A DNA stretch of 64,000 nt from Marinovum algicola (lineage in GTDB: Bacteria; Pseudomonadota; Alphaproteobacteria; Rhodobacterales; Rhodobacteraceae), in the NCBI RefSeq assembly GCF_900109145.1, contig NZ_FNYY01000022.1:1-64000 (forward strand). Direction: 5' to 3'. Shown here piece after piece: positions 52,857 through 61,800 of the stretch. The notes beneath the pieces are model-generated. The model was not told where the DNA came from, did not search any database, and saw only the letters and a program-made list of their open reading frames with translations. The translations under genes and the position numbers were made by a program. How positions within the stretch are numbered: position 1 is the stretch's first letter; each line of letters begins with the position of its first letter.

Positions 52857-55291
52857 CCGCGCGCCCTTTGCACCGCGTGCAGGATCTCTTCCGGCGTCGC
52901 CGGGGCCCTTAGCGCCGGGTAGTGCGGGCCGCAGGCGGCCACCGCGTCGGACAGGGCAAAGAAGGCCGACATGCCCAGCATGAGCGGCGGCTCACCCACC
53001 GCCTTGGAACGATAGATCGTCTCGGCCGGGTTCTCGCCGTCCCAGAGCGCGACGTTGAAGATGTCGGGCGTGTCGGGGCAGGCGGGGATCTTGTAGGTCG
53101 AGGGTGCATGGGTGGTCAGCCGGCCCTTGTCGTCCCAGACCAGCTCTTCCATCGTCAGCCAGCCGGCGCCCTGCACAAAGCCGCCCTCGATCTGGCCGAT
53201 GTCGATGGCCGGGTTCAGCGAGGCGCCGGCATCATGCAGGATATCGGTGCGCAGGATGCGGTTTTCTCCGGTCAGCGTGTCGATCACGCATTCGGTGAGC
53301 GCGGCGCCATAGGCAAAGTAGAAAAACGGCCGGCCGCGCCCCTTGATCCGGTCCCAGGCGACATCGGGCGTCTTGTAGAAGCCGGTGGCCGAGAGGCTGA
53401 TGCGCGCCTCATAGGTCAGCTTGGCGGCCGCGGCGAAACTCATCCTTTCGGCGCCGACCTGCACCTCGCCGTCGGCGAAGCGCACCGATTCCACCGGCTG
53501 CTGGTGCAGTTCGGCGAGGTGGCCGGCGATCCGGGCGCGGATCGTGTCGCAGGCGTCCTTGACCGCCATGCCGTTCAGATCCGAGCCGGAGGAGGCGGCG
53601 GTGGCCGAGGTGTTGGGCACCTTGGCGGTGTCGGTGGCGGTGATCTTGATCGACTCGAGCGGCAGGCCAAAGCGGCTGGCGGCGACCTGCGCCACCTTCT
53701 GGAACAGCCCCTGTCCCATCTCGGTGCCGCCGTGATTGAGATGCACCGACCCGTCCTGATAGACATGCACCAACGCCCCGGCCTGGTTGAGATGGGTCAG
53801 GGTGAAGGAAATGCCGAACTTGACCGGGGTCAGCGCAAGCCCGCGTTTCAGGATCGGATTGGCGGCGTTCCATGCGGCCACTTTCGCCCGGCGGTCGGAG
53901 TAACCGGCCTGCTCTGCCAACCGGTCGGTCATCTCGTGCAGGATGAAATCGGTGACCTCCATGCCGTAGGGCGTGGTCTGGGCGCCCTCGGGCGGCTCGG
54001 GCACCTCGGGCGGGGCGACATTCGCCGCCGCGCCGCGCGAGGCGAGATCCTCATGCGGCGCCGTGGCGGGGCCCGGTGCGGCGTAGCGGTGGCCCTTGCC
54101 CGCGTTGGGGCCGGAAAAGGGCTGGCCGCTGCCGGGGCCGGTCCCGGCTGGGGCGTGGTAATAGTTCACCCGGCGCACCTCGAGCGGGTCGCGCTCGAGG
54201 TAATGCGCGATATGGTCGACCACCCGCTCGATCCCCAGCATCCCCTGCGGCCCGCCAAAGCCGCGAAAGGCGGTGGCGCTCTGGGTGTTGGTCTTGAGCC
54301 GGTGGCTCTCGATGCGGGCATGATCCAGCAGATAGGCATTGTCGGCATGCAGCATGGCGCGGTCGGCCACCGGCAGCGACAGATCCTGGGCCCAGCCGCA
54401 GCGGGCATATTGCACGAAATCGATGCCCGCGATGCGGCCGCTGTCATCGAAGCCGACCTCGTAGTCGATGCGGAAATCATGCCGCTTGCCGGTGACAACC
54501 ATGTCGTCATCGCGGTCGTAGCGCATCTTGCAGGCTGTGCCCGTCACCTGCGCCGCCAGGGCACAGGCCACGGCCAGCGCATTGCCCTGGCTCTCCTTGC
54601 CGCCGAATCCGCCGCCCATGCGCCGGGTCTCGACGCGGACGGCGTGCATCGGGCGGCCGATCGCCTCGGCCACTTTGTGCTGGATCTCGGTCGGATGCTG
54701 GGTGGAACTGTGCACCAGCATGTCGCCATTGTCCTGCGGCAGCGCCAGCGCGGCCTGACCTTCGAGGTAGAAATGCTCCTGCCCGCCCATGGTGAGCGTG
54801 CCTTTCAGCAGATGCGGCGCGCCGGCGATGGCGCTGGCGGCGTCGCCCTTGCTGTAGATGCGCGGGCCGTCCTCGAAACGGCTGTCGGCCGCGAGCGCCT
54901 GCTCGATGGTCAGAAGCGGCGCCTCCTCCTCGGTTTCGATTTGGCCCAGCCGGGCGGCGCGGCGGGCGATGTGATGCTCTGTCGCCACCACCAGAAAGAG
55001 CGGCTGGCCGAGGTAATGGATGCGGCCATCCGAGAGCAGCGGCTCGTCGTGGATCGACGGCGAGACATCATTGGCGAAAGGCAGGTCATCGGCCGACAAT
55101 ACGGCGATGACGCCGGGCAGGGCGCGCACCTGCGCCAGATCCATCGCGGTGATGCGGCCGCGGGCGATCTGGCTCAGGCCGAAGGCCAGATGCAGCGTGC
55201 CGCGCGGGGTCGGAATGTCATCGACATAGCGCGCGGCGCCGGTGACATGCAGGGCGGCGGCGTCATGCGGCAGGGGTCTGGCGACGCTCAT
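52853..55291 (-). CDS. xdhB: Xanthine dehydrogenase, molybdenum-binding subunit
   Basis: XdhB oxidizes hypoxanthine and xanthine at the Mo centre. The 812-residue protein has the small a/b domain (about 1-130), Mo-cofactor regions RRMGGGFGGKES and NHGGTEMGQGLFQK, and base E767 (VGEPPLML). Residues about 380-437 are a Pro/Gly/Ala-rich stretch not present in the Rhodobacter capsulatus type enzyme, directly after RVNYYHAPAG. The start at 55291 overlaps xdhA by four bases. It forms a heterotetramer with XdhA. Confidence 0.96.
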   Translation of the reverse strand: MSVARPLPHDAAALHVTGAARYVDDIPTPRGTLHLAFGLSQIARGRITAMDLAQVRALPGVIAVLSADDLPFANDVSPSIHDEPLLSDGRIHYLGQPLFLVVATEHHIARRAARLGQIETEEEAPLLTIEQALAADSRFEDGPRIYSKGDAASAIAGAPHLLKGTLTMGGQEHFYLEGQAALALPQDNGDMLVHSSTQHPTEIQHKVAEAIGRPMHAVRVETRRMGGGFGGKESQGNALAVACALAAQVTGTACKMRYDRDDDMVVTGKRHDFRIDYEVGFDDSGRIAGIDFVQYARCGWAQDLSLPVADRAMLHADNAYLLDHARIESHRLKTNTQSATAFRGFGGPQGMLGIERVVDHIAHYLERDPLEVRRVNYYHAPAGTGPGSGQPFSGPNAGKGHRYAAPGPATAPHEDLASRGAAANVAPPEVPEPPEGAQTTPYGMEVTDFILHEMTDRLAEQAGYSDRRAKVAAWNAANPILKRGLALTPVKFGISFTLTHLNQAGALVHVYQDGSVHLNHGGTEMGQGLFQKVAQVAASRFGLPLESIKITATDTAKVPNTSATAASSGSDLNGMAVKDACDTIRARIAGHLAELHQQPVESVRFADGEVQVGAERMSFAAAAKLTYEARISLSATGFYKTPDVAWDRIKGRGRPFFYFAYGAALTECVIDTLTGENRILRTDILHDAGASLNPAIDIGQIEGGFVQGAGWLTMEELVWDDKGRLTTHAPSTYKIPACPDTPDIFNVALWDGENPAETIYRSKAVGEPPLMLGMSAFFALSDAVAACGPHYPALRAPATPEEILHAVQRARG

Positions 55292-56676
55292 GGCAGCACC
55301 TTCAGGACGGAGGTTTCGCGGCCCTCGATCTCGTGGAAATAGCGCAGGGCGAGGTTTTTCGCCGCCTCCATGCGATAGCGGGCCGAGGCGCGCATGTCGG
55401 TGAGCGGCGTGAAATCCTGTTCCAGCGCGGCGGCGGCCGCCCGGAGGCTGTCTTCCGACCAGGGCGCGCCGGTGAGCACGGCCTCGAAGGCGCGCGCGCG
55501 TTTCGGAATGCCGGCCAGGCCGCCAAAGCCGGTGCGGACGGCGGTGATCCGGCCGGCCTCGATGCTGAGGTTGAAGGCGGCACAGAGCGCCGAGATATCC
55601 TGATCGAAGCGTTTGGAGATCTTGTAACAGCGGAAGCCGGGCTGGTGTTTGGGCAGGGTGACCGCCTCGACGAATTCGCCGGGCGCGCGGTCCTGCTTGC
55701 CGTAGTCGAGAAAGAACTCCTCGAGCGCGATGTCGCGGCGGGCCTCGCCCCGGCGCAGGTGCAGCCGGGCGCCGAGGGCGATCAGCGGCGGCGGGCTGTC
55801 ACCGATGGGCGAGCCATTGGCGATATTGCCACCGAGGGTCGCGGCTTCGCGTACCTGGACCGAGCCGTAGCGGCGGAACAGCTCGCCCAGGCTGGGATAG
55901 AGTTCCGCCATCAACGGCCAGAGCCGGGCGATGCTGACCCCGGCGCCGATTTTCAGGCTGTCCCCCCGGTCCTCGATCTGCTGCAAGTCGCGGACCCGGT
56001 GCAGGAAGATCACCGGATCGAGCGCGCGCAGCTGCTTGGTGACCCAGAGGCCGACGTCGGTGGCGCCGGCGATCAGGGTGGCCTCGGGGGCGGCGGCGTA
56101 GGCCGCTGCCAGTTCGTCCGAGCTGCGGGGGAGGAGGGGGGCGCTGCCCCCCGCTGCGCTCCCCCCGGGATATTTCCGGCCAGAAGAAGCATCGGAGGCG
56201 ACCCATTGCGGGACCGGGGCGGATTCGGCCGCCCTGGCGGCGCGCAGGATCGGGGCGTATCCCGTACACCGGCAGAGATTGCCGGCGAGCCGGTCCGTGT
56301 GATCCGTCTGGCCGTTGGCATGGGCCACGGCCATCGAGGCGATGAAGCCCGGGGTGCAGAAGCCGCATTGCGCGCCGTGGTGGTCGACCATCGCCTTTTG
56401 CACCGGGTGCATGTCGCCGGCGTCGTCGCGCAGGCCTTCGACGGTGCGCACCGCCTTGCCGTCGAGCTGCGGCAGGAAGAGGATGCAGGCGTTGAGCGCG
56501 CGGATGCCGGTGTCGTCCTGCACCATCACGGTGCAGGCGCCGCAATCGCCTTCGTTGCAGCCCTCCTTGGTGCCGGTGAGACCGCGCTCGTCGCGCAGCC
56601 AGTCGAGCAGGGTGCGGGTCGGGGGCTCTGGGCGGATCCGGACCGGTTCTCCGTTGAGAAGAAAGCCAATGTCCAT
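55288..56676 (-). CDS. xdhA: Xanthine dehydrogenase, FeS/FAD subunit
   Basis: XdhA passes electrons from the Mo subunit to NAD via two [2Fe-2S] clusters and FAD. The 462-residue protein has the first cluster at C40, C45, C48 and C64 and the second at C104, C107, C135 and C137. The FAD domain starts near residue 185 (ATLIAGATDVGLWVTKQL, GGNIANGSPIGDSPPPLIAL). The start at 56676 (MDIGFLLNG) matches the family. The linker at about 163-184 is encoded by a dispersed GC-rich repeat. It heads the xdh-transporter operon. Confidence 0.95.
   Translation of the reverse strand: MDIGFLLNGEPVRIRPEPPTRTLLDWLRDERGLTGTKEGCNEGDCGACTVMVQDDTGIRALNACILFLPQLDGKAVRTVEGLRDDAGDMHPVQKAMVDHHGAQCGFCTPGFIASMAVAHANGQTDHTDRLAGNLCRCTGYAPILRAARAAESAPVPQWVASDASSGRKYPGGSAAGGSAPLLPRSSDELAAAYAAAPEATLIAGATDVGLWVTKQLRALDPVIFLHRVRDLQQIEDRGDSLKIGAGVSIARLWPLMAELYPSLGELFRRYGSVQVREAATLGGNIANGSPIGDSPPPLIALGARLHLRRGEARRDIALEEFFLDYGKQDRAPGEFVEAVTLPKHQPGFRCYKISKRFDQDISALCAAFNLSIEAGRITAVRTGFGGLAGIPKRARAFEAVLTGAPWSEDSLRAAAAALEQDFTPLTDMRASARYRMEAAKNLALRYFHEIEGRETSVLKVLP
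56126..56190 (+). repeat. GC-rich dispersed repeat inside xdhA
   Basis: GGGGGGCGCTGCCCCCC followed by a GC block and GGATATTTCCGGCCAGAAGAAG is the same element as at 28021-28090, but here it is read in frame on the opposite strand as the XdhA linker (about residues 163-184). It lies between the FeS and FAD domains, where extra residues are tolerated. Confidence 0.7.
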
Positions 56677-56811
56677 GGTGATGACCTGCCGCTCTACCTT
56701 GCGCACCTGTGCTGCGGGTCTTCGATGCGGCGTAGAAAACCTGCGTGCCTGTCCGGACAGATTAGAAAGCGCGGATCGGGCCTTGCAAGCATTTCCTTGG
56801 CCGCGGTGCAG

Positions 56812-56849
56812 AAAAAACCGGCGCTGCCTGCCGGATGGGCAGGGCCGGT
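56812..56849 (-). terminator. Intrinsic terminator of glsA
   Basis: On the minus strand ACCGGC and GCCGGT pair around an inner CTGCC/GGCAG stem, followed by six T residues. It begins at the glsA stop codon and isolates glsA from the xdh promoter region (56677-56811), in which no gene is seen. Confidence 0.88.
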
Positions 56850-57772
56850 CAGCCGAAAACCGACCATCCGGTGAACCGCGCCAGCCGTTCCGCCGCCTCG
56901 GTGCCGACCCGCGAATTGCCCCAGGCGTTGAGCCCCGGCGACCAGATCGCCACCGAGGCGCGACCGGGCACCGCCAGTAGGATGCCGCCGCCGACGCCGG
57001 ATTTTCCCGGCAGCCCGGTGCGGAAGGCGAAATCGCCCGAGCCGTCGTAATGCCCGCAGGTCAGCATCAGGGCGGCGATGCGGCGGCGCTTGACCTCCGA
57101 CAGCTTCAGGGGCGCGTCGGCCAGCCCGGCGATGCCGCGCCCGGCCAGGGCCAGCTGATCGGTGGTCATCTCGATGGCGCATTGGTGGAAATAGGTGCCC
57201 AGCACCAGCTCGGGCGGGTTTCTCAGGTTGTCGAAACTCAGCAGGTAATGCGCCAGCGCCCGGTTGCGATGGCCGGTTTCGGTTTCTGACGCCGCGACCT
57301 CGGCGTCGAAGTGGATGTCGCTGTCGCCGGCGCTGGTGCGGATGAAGTCGATGATCTCGGACAGCGCTTCTTTGGGCGCGCGGCCGGCCAGCAGCTCATC
57401 GGTTGTCACCAGCGCGCCGGCATTGATGAAGGGGTTGCGCGGGCGGCCGTGCTCCTGTTCGAGCAGGAGGATGGAATCGAACCGGTCGCCGGACGGTTCG
57501 CGCCCGACCCGGTGCCAGATGCTTTCGCCGAACCGGGCGAGGACGCAGGCGAGTGAAAAGACCTTGGAAATCGACTGGATCGAAAACCGTTGTGCGTATT
57601 GCCCGGCGCGCATCAGCCGGCCATCGGCCAGCACCACCGAGATGGCGAATTGCGCCGGGTCGATGCGGGCCAGTTCGGGGATGTAGCCCGCGACCTCGCC
57701 CCAGTCGGCCGCGTCGCGGACCTCGGTATCGAGGGTTTCGAGAAAGGCGGGCAGGGTGTCGAGATCGGCCAT
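56849..57772 (-). CDS. glsA: Glutaminase
   Basis: This enzyme converts glutamine to glutamate and ammonia. The 307-residue protein has the beta-lactamase-like serine fold of bacterial glutaminases, with the SxxK motif S67-K70 (FSIQSISKVFSLA), PFINAGALVTTDELL, and YLLSFDNLRNPPELVLGTYF. The C-terminal GKSGVGGGILLAVPGRASVA is also typical. It lies nine bases after the alpha/beta hydrolase gene and ends in its own terminator. Confidence 0.96.
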   Translation of the reverse strand: MADLDTLPAFLETLDTEVRDAADWGEVAGYIPELARIDPAQFAISVVLADGRLMRAGQYAQRFSIQSISKVFSLACVLARFGESIWHRVGREPSGDRFDSILLLEQEHGRPRNPFINAGALVTTDELLAGRAPKEALSEIIDFIRTSAGDSDIHFDAEVAASETETGHRNRALAHYLLSFDNLRNPPELVLGTYFHQCAIEMTTDQLALAGRGIAGLADAPLKLSEVKRRRIAALMLTCGHYDGSGDFAFRTGLPGKSGVGGGILLAVPGRASVAIWSPGLNAWGNSRVGTEAAERLARFTGWSVFG

Positions 57773-57781
57773 GACTGGACG

Positions 57782-58717
57782 CTACTGCATTTCCGACTCT
57801 TGTCCACTCTTGGCCGCGGGCGTGCCCGGGGCGGGGCGCTCTTGCAGGAAGGCGAGGATCCGGTCGATGGCGCCGCGTTGCCCGAGGATGGTGTTGTGAT
57901 CGCCGGTGTCGAGCAGGGCGAGCCGCGCCCCGGGCCAGGTCGCGCCGATGCCGGCCACGTCCGAGACCGGCACCGCATAGTCGTTGCGGGCATGGATCAC
58001 CAGCAGTGGCTCCGAGCGGCGCGCGGCCAGCGGCTGCCAGGGGATGTCGATCGGATAGGGGGCGCCGAGCCGGCTGACCTGGGCCACGAAACGCGCCAGA
58101 CAGCGCCGCCGCAGGCCGTATTGCCGGCCGGCGAAGCGCACCAGGTTCGGCAGGGTCAGCGGCGCCGAGAGAAACACCAGCTTTTTCGCGAGCGGCACAT
58201 CCTCCATTGCCAGCAGGCTGGCGTTGCAGCCGACGCAATGGGCGATCACCGCGTCATACGGGCCGTCATGGGCGCCCACCTCGCGCACCGCCCCGACAAT
58301 CGCGCCGAAGCTGCACAGCCGGGGCTTCGGCCCGAGGTGGCCGGGCAGGACCAGAAGATCGACCGATGCCCCGGTTTCGCGCAGGCGGCGCAGAAGGCGG
58401 CCGAACTGCCGGACATGGCCATTGTGGCCGGGCACGATCAGCAGGCGCCGGGCCGGAGCCGGCCGGGCCACCCCGTCAAAGCGCAGCAGCACCTGCCGGC
58501 CCACGGGCACGATCGCGAAACCGGGGTCGGTCTCCGCCCCGGCGATGAAACTGCCCGACGGCGTGAGGTAGCGCCGCGCCAGCAGCCGTGCGGTCGCCGC
58601 CGGGCACAGGCGCGCGGCGGCTGACAGGCAGCGGCGCCGGAGACTGTGCCCGCCGGCGCGGGACGCCGGAGCCCAGTCGAAGGGTATGACGTCCCCGGGG
58701 GAATGGTGATTGGCCAT
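57782..58717 (-). CDS. Alpha/beta hydrolase-fold protein with Cys at the nucleophile position
   Basis: This 311-residue protein has the oxyanion-type RLLIVPGHNGHV segment, a nucleophile elbow AHCVGCNAS in which C161 takes the place of the usual Ser, an acid in VIHARNDYAVP and a His in DTGDHNTIL. The triad would therefore be Cys-Asp-His. The first 85 residues are basic and likely a cap or extra domain. Substrate is unknown. Start 58717 lies in the divergent region shared with dnaE. glsA follows and may be co-transcribed. Confidence 0.8.
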   Translation of the reverse strand: MANHHSPGDVIPFDWAPASRAGGHSLRRRCLSAAARLCPAATARLLARRYLTPSGSFIAGAETDPGFAIVPVGRQVLLRFDGVARPAPARRLLIVPGHNGHVRQFGRLLRRLRETGASVDLLVLPGHLGPKPRLCSFGAIVGAVREVGAHDGPYDAVIAHCVGCNASLLAMEDVPLAKKLVFLSAPLTLPNLVRFAGRQYGLRRRCLARFVAQVSRLGAPYPIDIPWQPLAARRSEPLLVIHARNDYAVPVSDVAGIGATWPGARLALLDTGDHNTILGQRGAIDRILAFLQERPAPGTPAAKSGQESEMQ

Positions 58718-58838
58718 TGCTCTTTAAGGTTGTGGTATTCAGGCCGTTTATTCTTGCTAATTGTGACGAAATTGCGGCGGTGCGACGGAAGCGGCGGTTG
58801 CGCTTCCATCGTGCCGGGCGCCGTTCTAATGTGCGCGC

Positions 58839-61800
58839 ATGACGAGCTCCCCCCGATTCATCCATCTTCGCACCCATACCGAATATTCGCTTCTGGAAGG
58901 CGCCATGCGGCTCAAGAAGCTGCCGGGCCTTTGTGCCGAGATGGGCATGCCGGCGCTGGCGGTGACCGACAGCAACAACCTGTTCTGCGCGCTGGAATTC
59001 TCGGTCGGTGCCCAGGCTGCCGGGGTGCAGCCGATCATGGGATGTCAGGTCGATGTGGCCTATGTGGCGCTCAACCCGGGCGACAAGCCGGTGGACCCGG
59101 CGGCGGTTGTTCTTCTGGCGCAGAACGAACGCGGCTACGAGAACCTGATGAAGCTCAACACCTGCCTGTATGTCGACAAGGGCGGGCAGGTGCCGCAGGT
59201 GACGCTGGAGGAGCTGGCGGCCAATGCCGAGGGGTTGATCTGCCTGTCGGGCGGGCCGGACGGGCCGGTGGGGCGGCTGCTCCGGCGCGGCCAGAGGCCG
59301 GCGGCCGAGGCGCTGATGGAGCGGCTCAAGGGGATCTACGGCGACAGGCTTTATGTCGAGCTGCAACGCCATCCCGGCGAAAGTGGATTGCCGGAGGACG
59401 AAGCGCGGTCAGAGCGCGGCTTTGTCGAGATGGCCTATGCGATGGCGCTGCCACTGGTGGCGACCAACGACGTCTATTTTCCCAAGCCCGAGATGTACGA
59501 GGCGCATGATGCGCTGATCTGTATCGCCGAGGGGGCCTATGTCGATCAGCAGGACGCCCGGCGGCGGCTGACGCGGGAGCATTATTTCAAATCGCCGCAG
59601 GAAATGGCGACGCTCTTTGCCGATCTGCCCGAGGCGCTGGAGAACACCGTCGAGATCGCGCAGCGCTGTGCTTTCGGCTGCTATCGCCGCGACCCGATCC
59701 TGCCGAAATTCGCCGATGACGAGGTGGCCGAACTGCGCCGCATGGCCAACCAGGGGTTGCAGGCCCGTCTGGCGGTGATCCCGCATGCGGTTTCGGTCGA
59801 GGACTACCAGAAGCGGCTGGATTTCGAGCTCGGTATCATCGAGGGCATGGGGTTTCCCGGGTATTTCCTGATCGTTGCCGATTTCATCCAGTGGGCCAAG
59901 GACAACGACATTCCGGTGGGGCCGGGGCGGGGCTCGGGTGCCGGCAGCCTCGTGGCCTATGCGCTGACCATCACCGACCTTGACCCGCTGCGCTATTCAC
60001 TGCTGTTCGAACGCTTCCTCAACCCCGAGCGGGTCAGCATGCCGGACTTCGACATCGACTTCTGCATGGATCGTCGCGAAGAGGTGATCCGTTATGTGCA
60101 GGAGAAATACGGCCGCGACAAGGTGGGCCAGATCATCACCTTCGGTGCGCTGCTGTCGAAGGCGGCGGTGCGCGACATCGGCCGGGTGTTGCAGATGCCC
60201 TATGGCCAGGTCGACCGCCTGTCCAAGATGATCCCGGTCGAGGGGGTCAAGCCGGTCTCGATCGAGAAGGCCTTGCAGGATGAGCCGCGGCTGCGTGAAG
60301 AGGCCAGGAACGAAGAGGTGGTCGACCGGCTGCTGACCTATGGCCAGCAGGTCGAGGGGCTTTTGCGCAACGCTTCGACCCATGCCGCCGGGGTGGTGAT
60401 CGGCGACCGGCCGCTGGATGCGCTGGTGCCGCTCTATCAGGATCCGCGCTCGGACATGCCGGCGACCCAGTTCAACATGAAATGGGTCGAACAGGCCGGG
60501 TTGGTGAAGTTCGACTTTCTGGGCCTCAAGACCCTGACGGTGATCCAGAATGCCATGGACCTGGTGTTCAAATCCGGCCGGCCGCTGCATGTCTCGTCCG
60601 GGGGCGTCGAACTCTACGAGCCGGCCGAGGGGGCCGAGAACCAGATCAACGCCATCCCGCTCGATGACGAGGCGACCTACAAGCTTTATGCCGCCGCCAA
60701 GACCGTCGCCGTGTTCCAGGTGGAAAGCTCGGGCATGATGGATGCGCTCAAGCGGATGAAACCGACCTGCATCGAGGACATCGTCGCGCTGGTGGCGCTC
60801 TATCGTCCCGGCCCGATGGAGAACATCCCGGTCTATTGCGAGGTCAAGAACGGGCTGCGCGAGATCACCTCGGTGCATCCGCTGATCGATTATATTCTGG
60901 AAGAGACCCAGGGGATCATCGTCTATCAGGAGCAGGTGATGCAGATCGCCCAGGTCATGGCGGGCTATTCGCTTGGCGGCGCCGACCTGTTGCGCCGCGC
61001 CATGGGCAAGAAGATCAAGGAGGCGATGGACGCCGAACGGCCGAAGTTCGAAAAGGGCGCGGCGGAAAACGGTGTCGAAAAGAAGAAGGCCACCGAGGTC
61101 TTCGACCTGTTGGAGAAATTCGCCAACTACGGGTTCAACAAGTCGCACGCGGCGGCCTATGCGGTGGTCAGCTACCAGACCGCCTGGCTCAAGGCGAACC
61201 ACCCGGTGGAGTTCATGGCCGGGGTGATGAACTGCGATATTCATCTGACCGACAAGCTCGCCACTTATTTCGAGGAGGTCCGCAAGGGCCTCGGCCTGCC
61301 CTGGGTTCCGCCCTGCGTGAACCGTTCGCAGGCCAGCTTCGACGTGGTCGACGGCGCGCTGGTCTATGCGCTGGGCGCGTTGAAGAACGTCGGGCTGGAG
61401 GCGATGAAGCTGGTGGTCGAAGGCCGGCAGGGCCTTGGCCACGAGGCCCCGGATCAAGCCCGGGGCGCGAAGGAAAAACCCTTTGCCACGCTCTACGATT
61501 TTGCCCGTCGCGTCGATCTCAAGCGGGTCGGCAAGCGGCCGCTGGAGATGCTGGCGCGGGCCGGGGCCTTTGATCAGCTCGATCCCAACCGCCGCCGGGT
61601 TTTCGAATCGCTCGATGCGCTGGTGAATTATTCGGCGGCGGTGCACGAACAGAAGAATTCCAACCAGGTCTCGCTCTTTGGCGAGGCCGGCGACGACCTG
61701 CCCGAGCCGCGTCTGGCGCCGGTGAACGACTGGCTGCCCGCCGAGCGGCTGGCCGAAGAGATCAAGGCGGTGGGGTTCTACCTCTCTGGCCATCCGCTCG

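Noticed and set aside
52922-55342. 806-codon open frame on the plus strand opposite xdhB
   Set aside because: Antisense shadow of xdhB with the same artefactual composition and no start signal.
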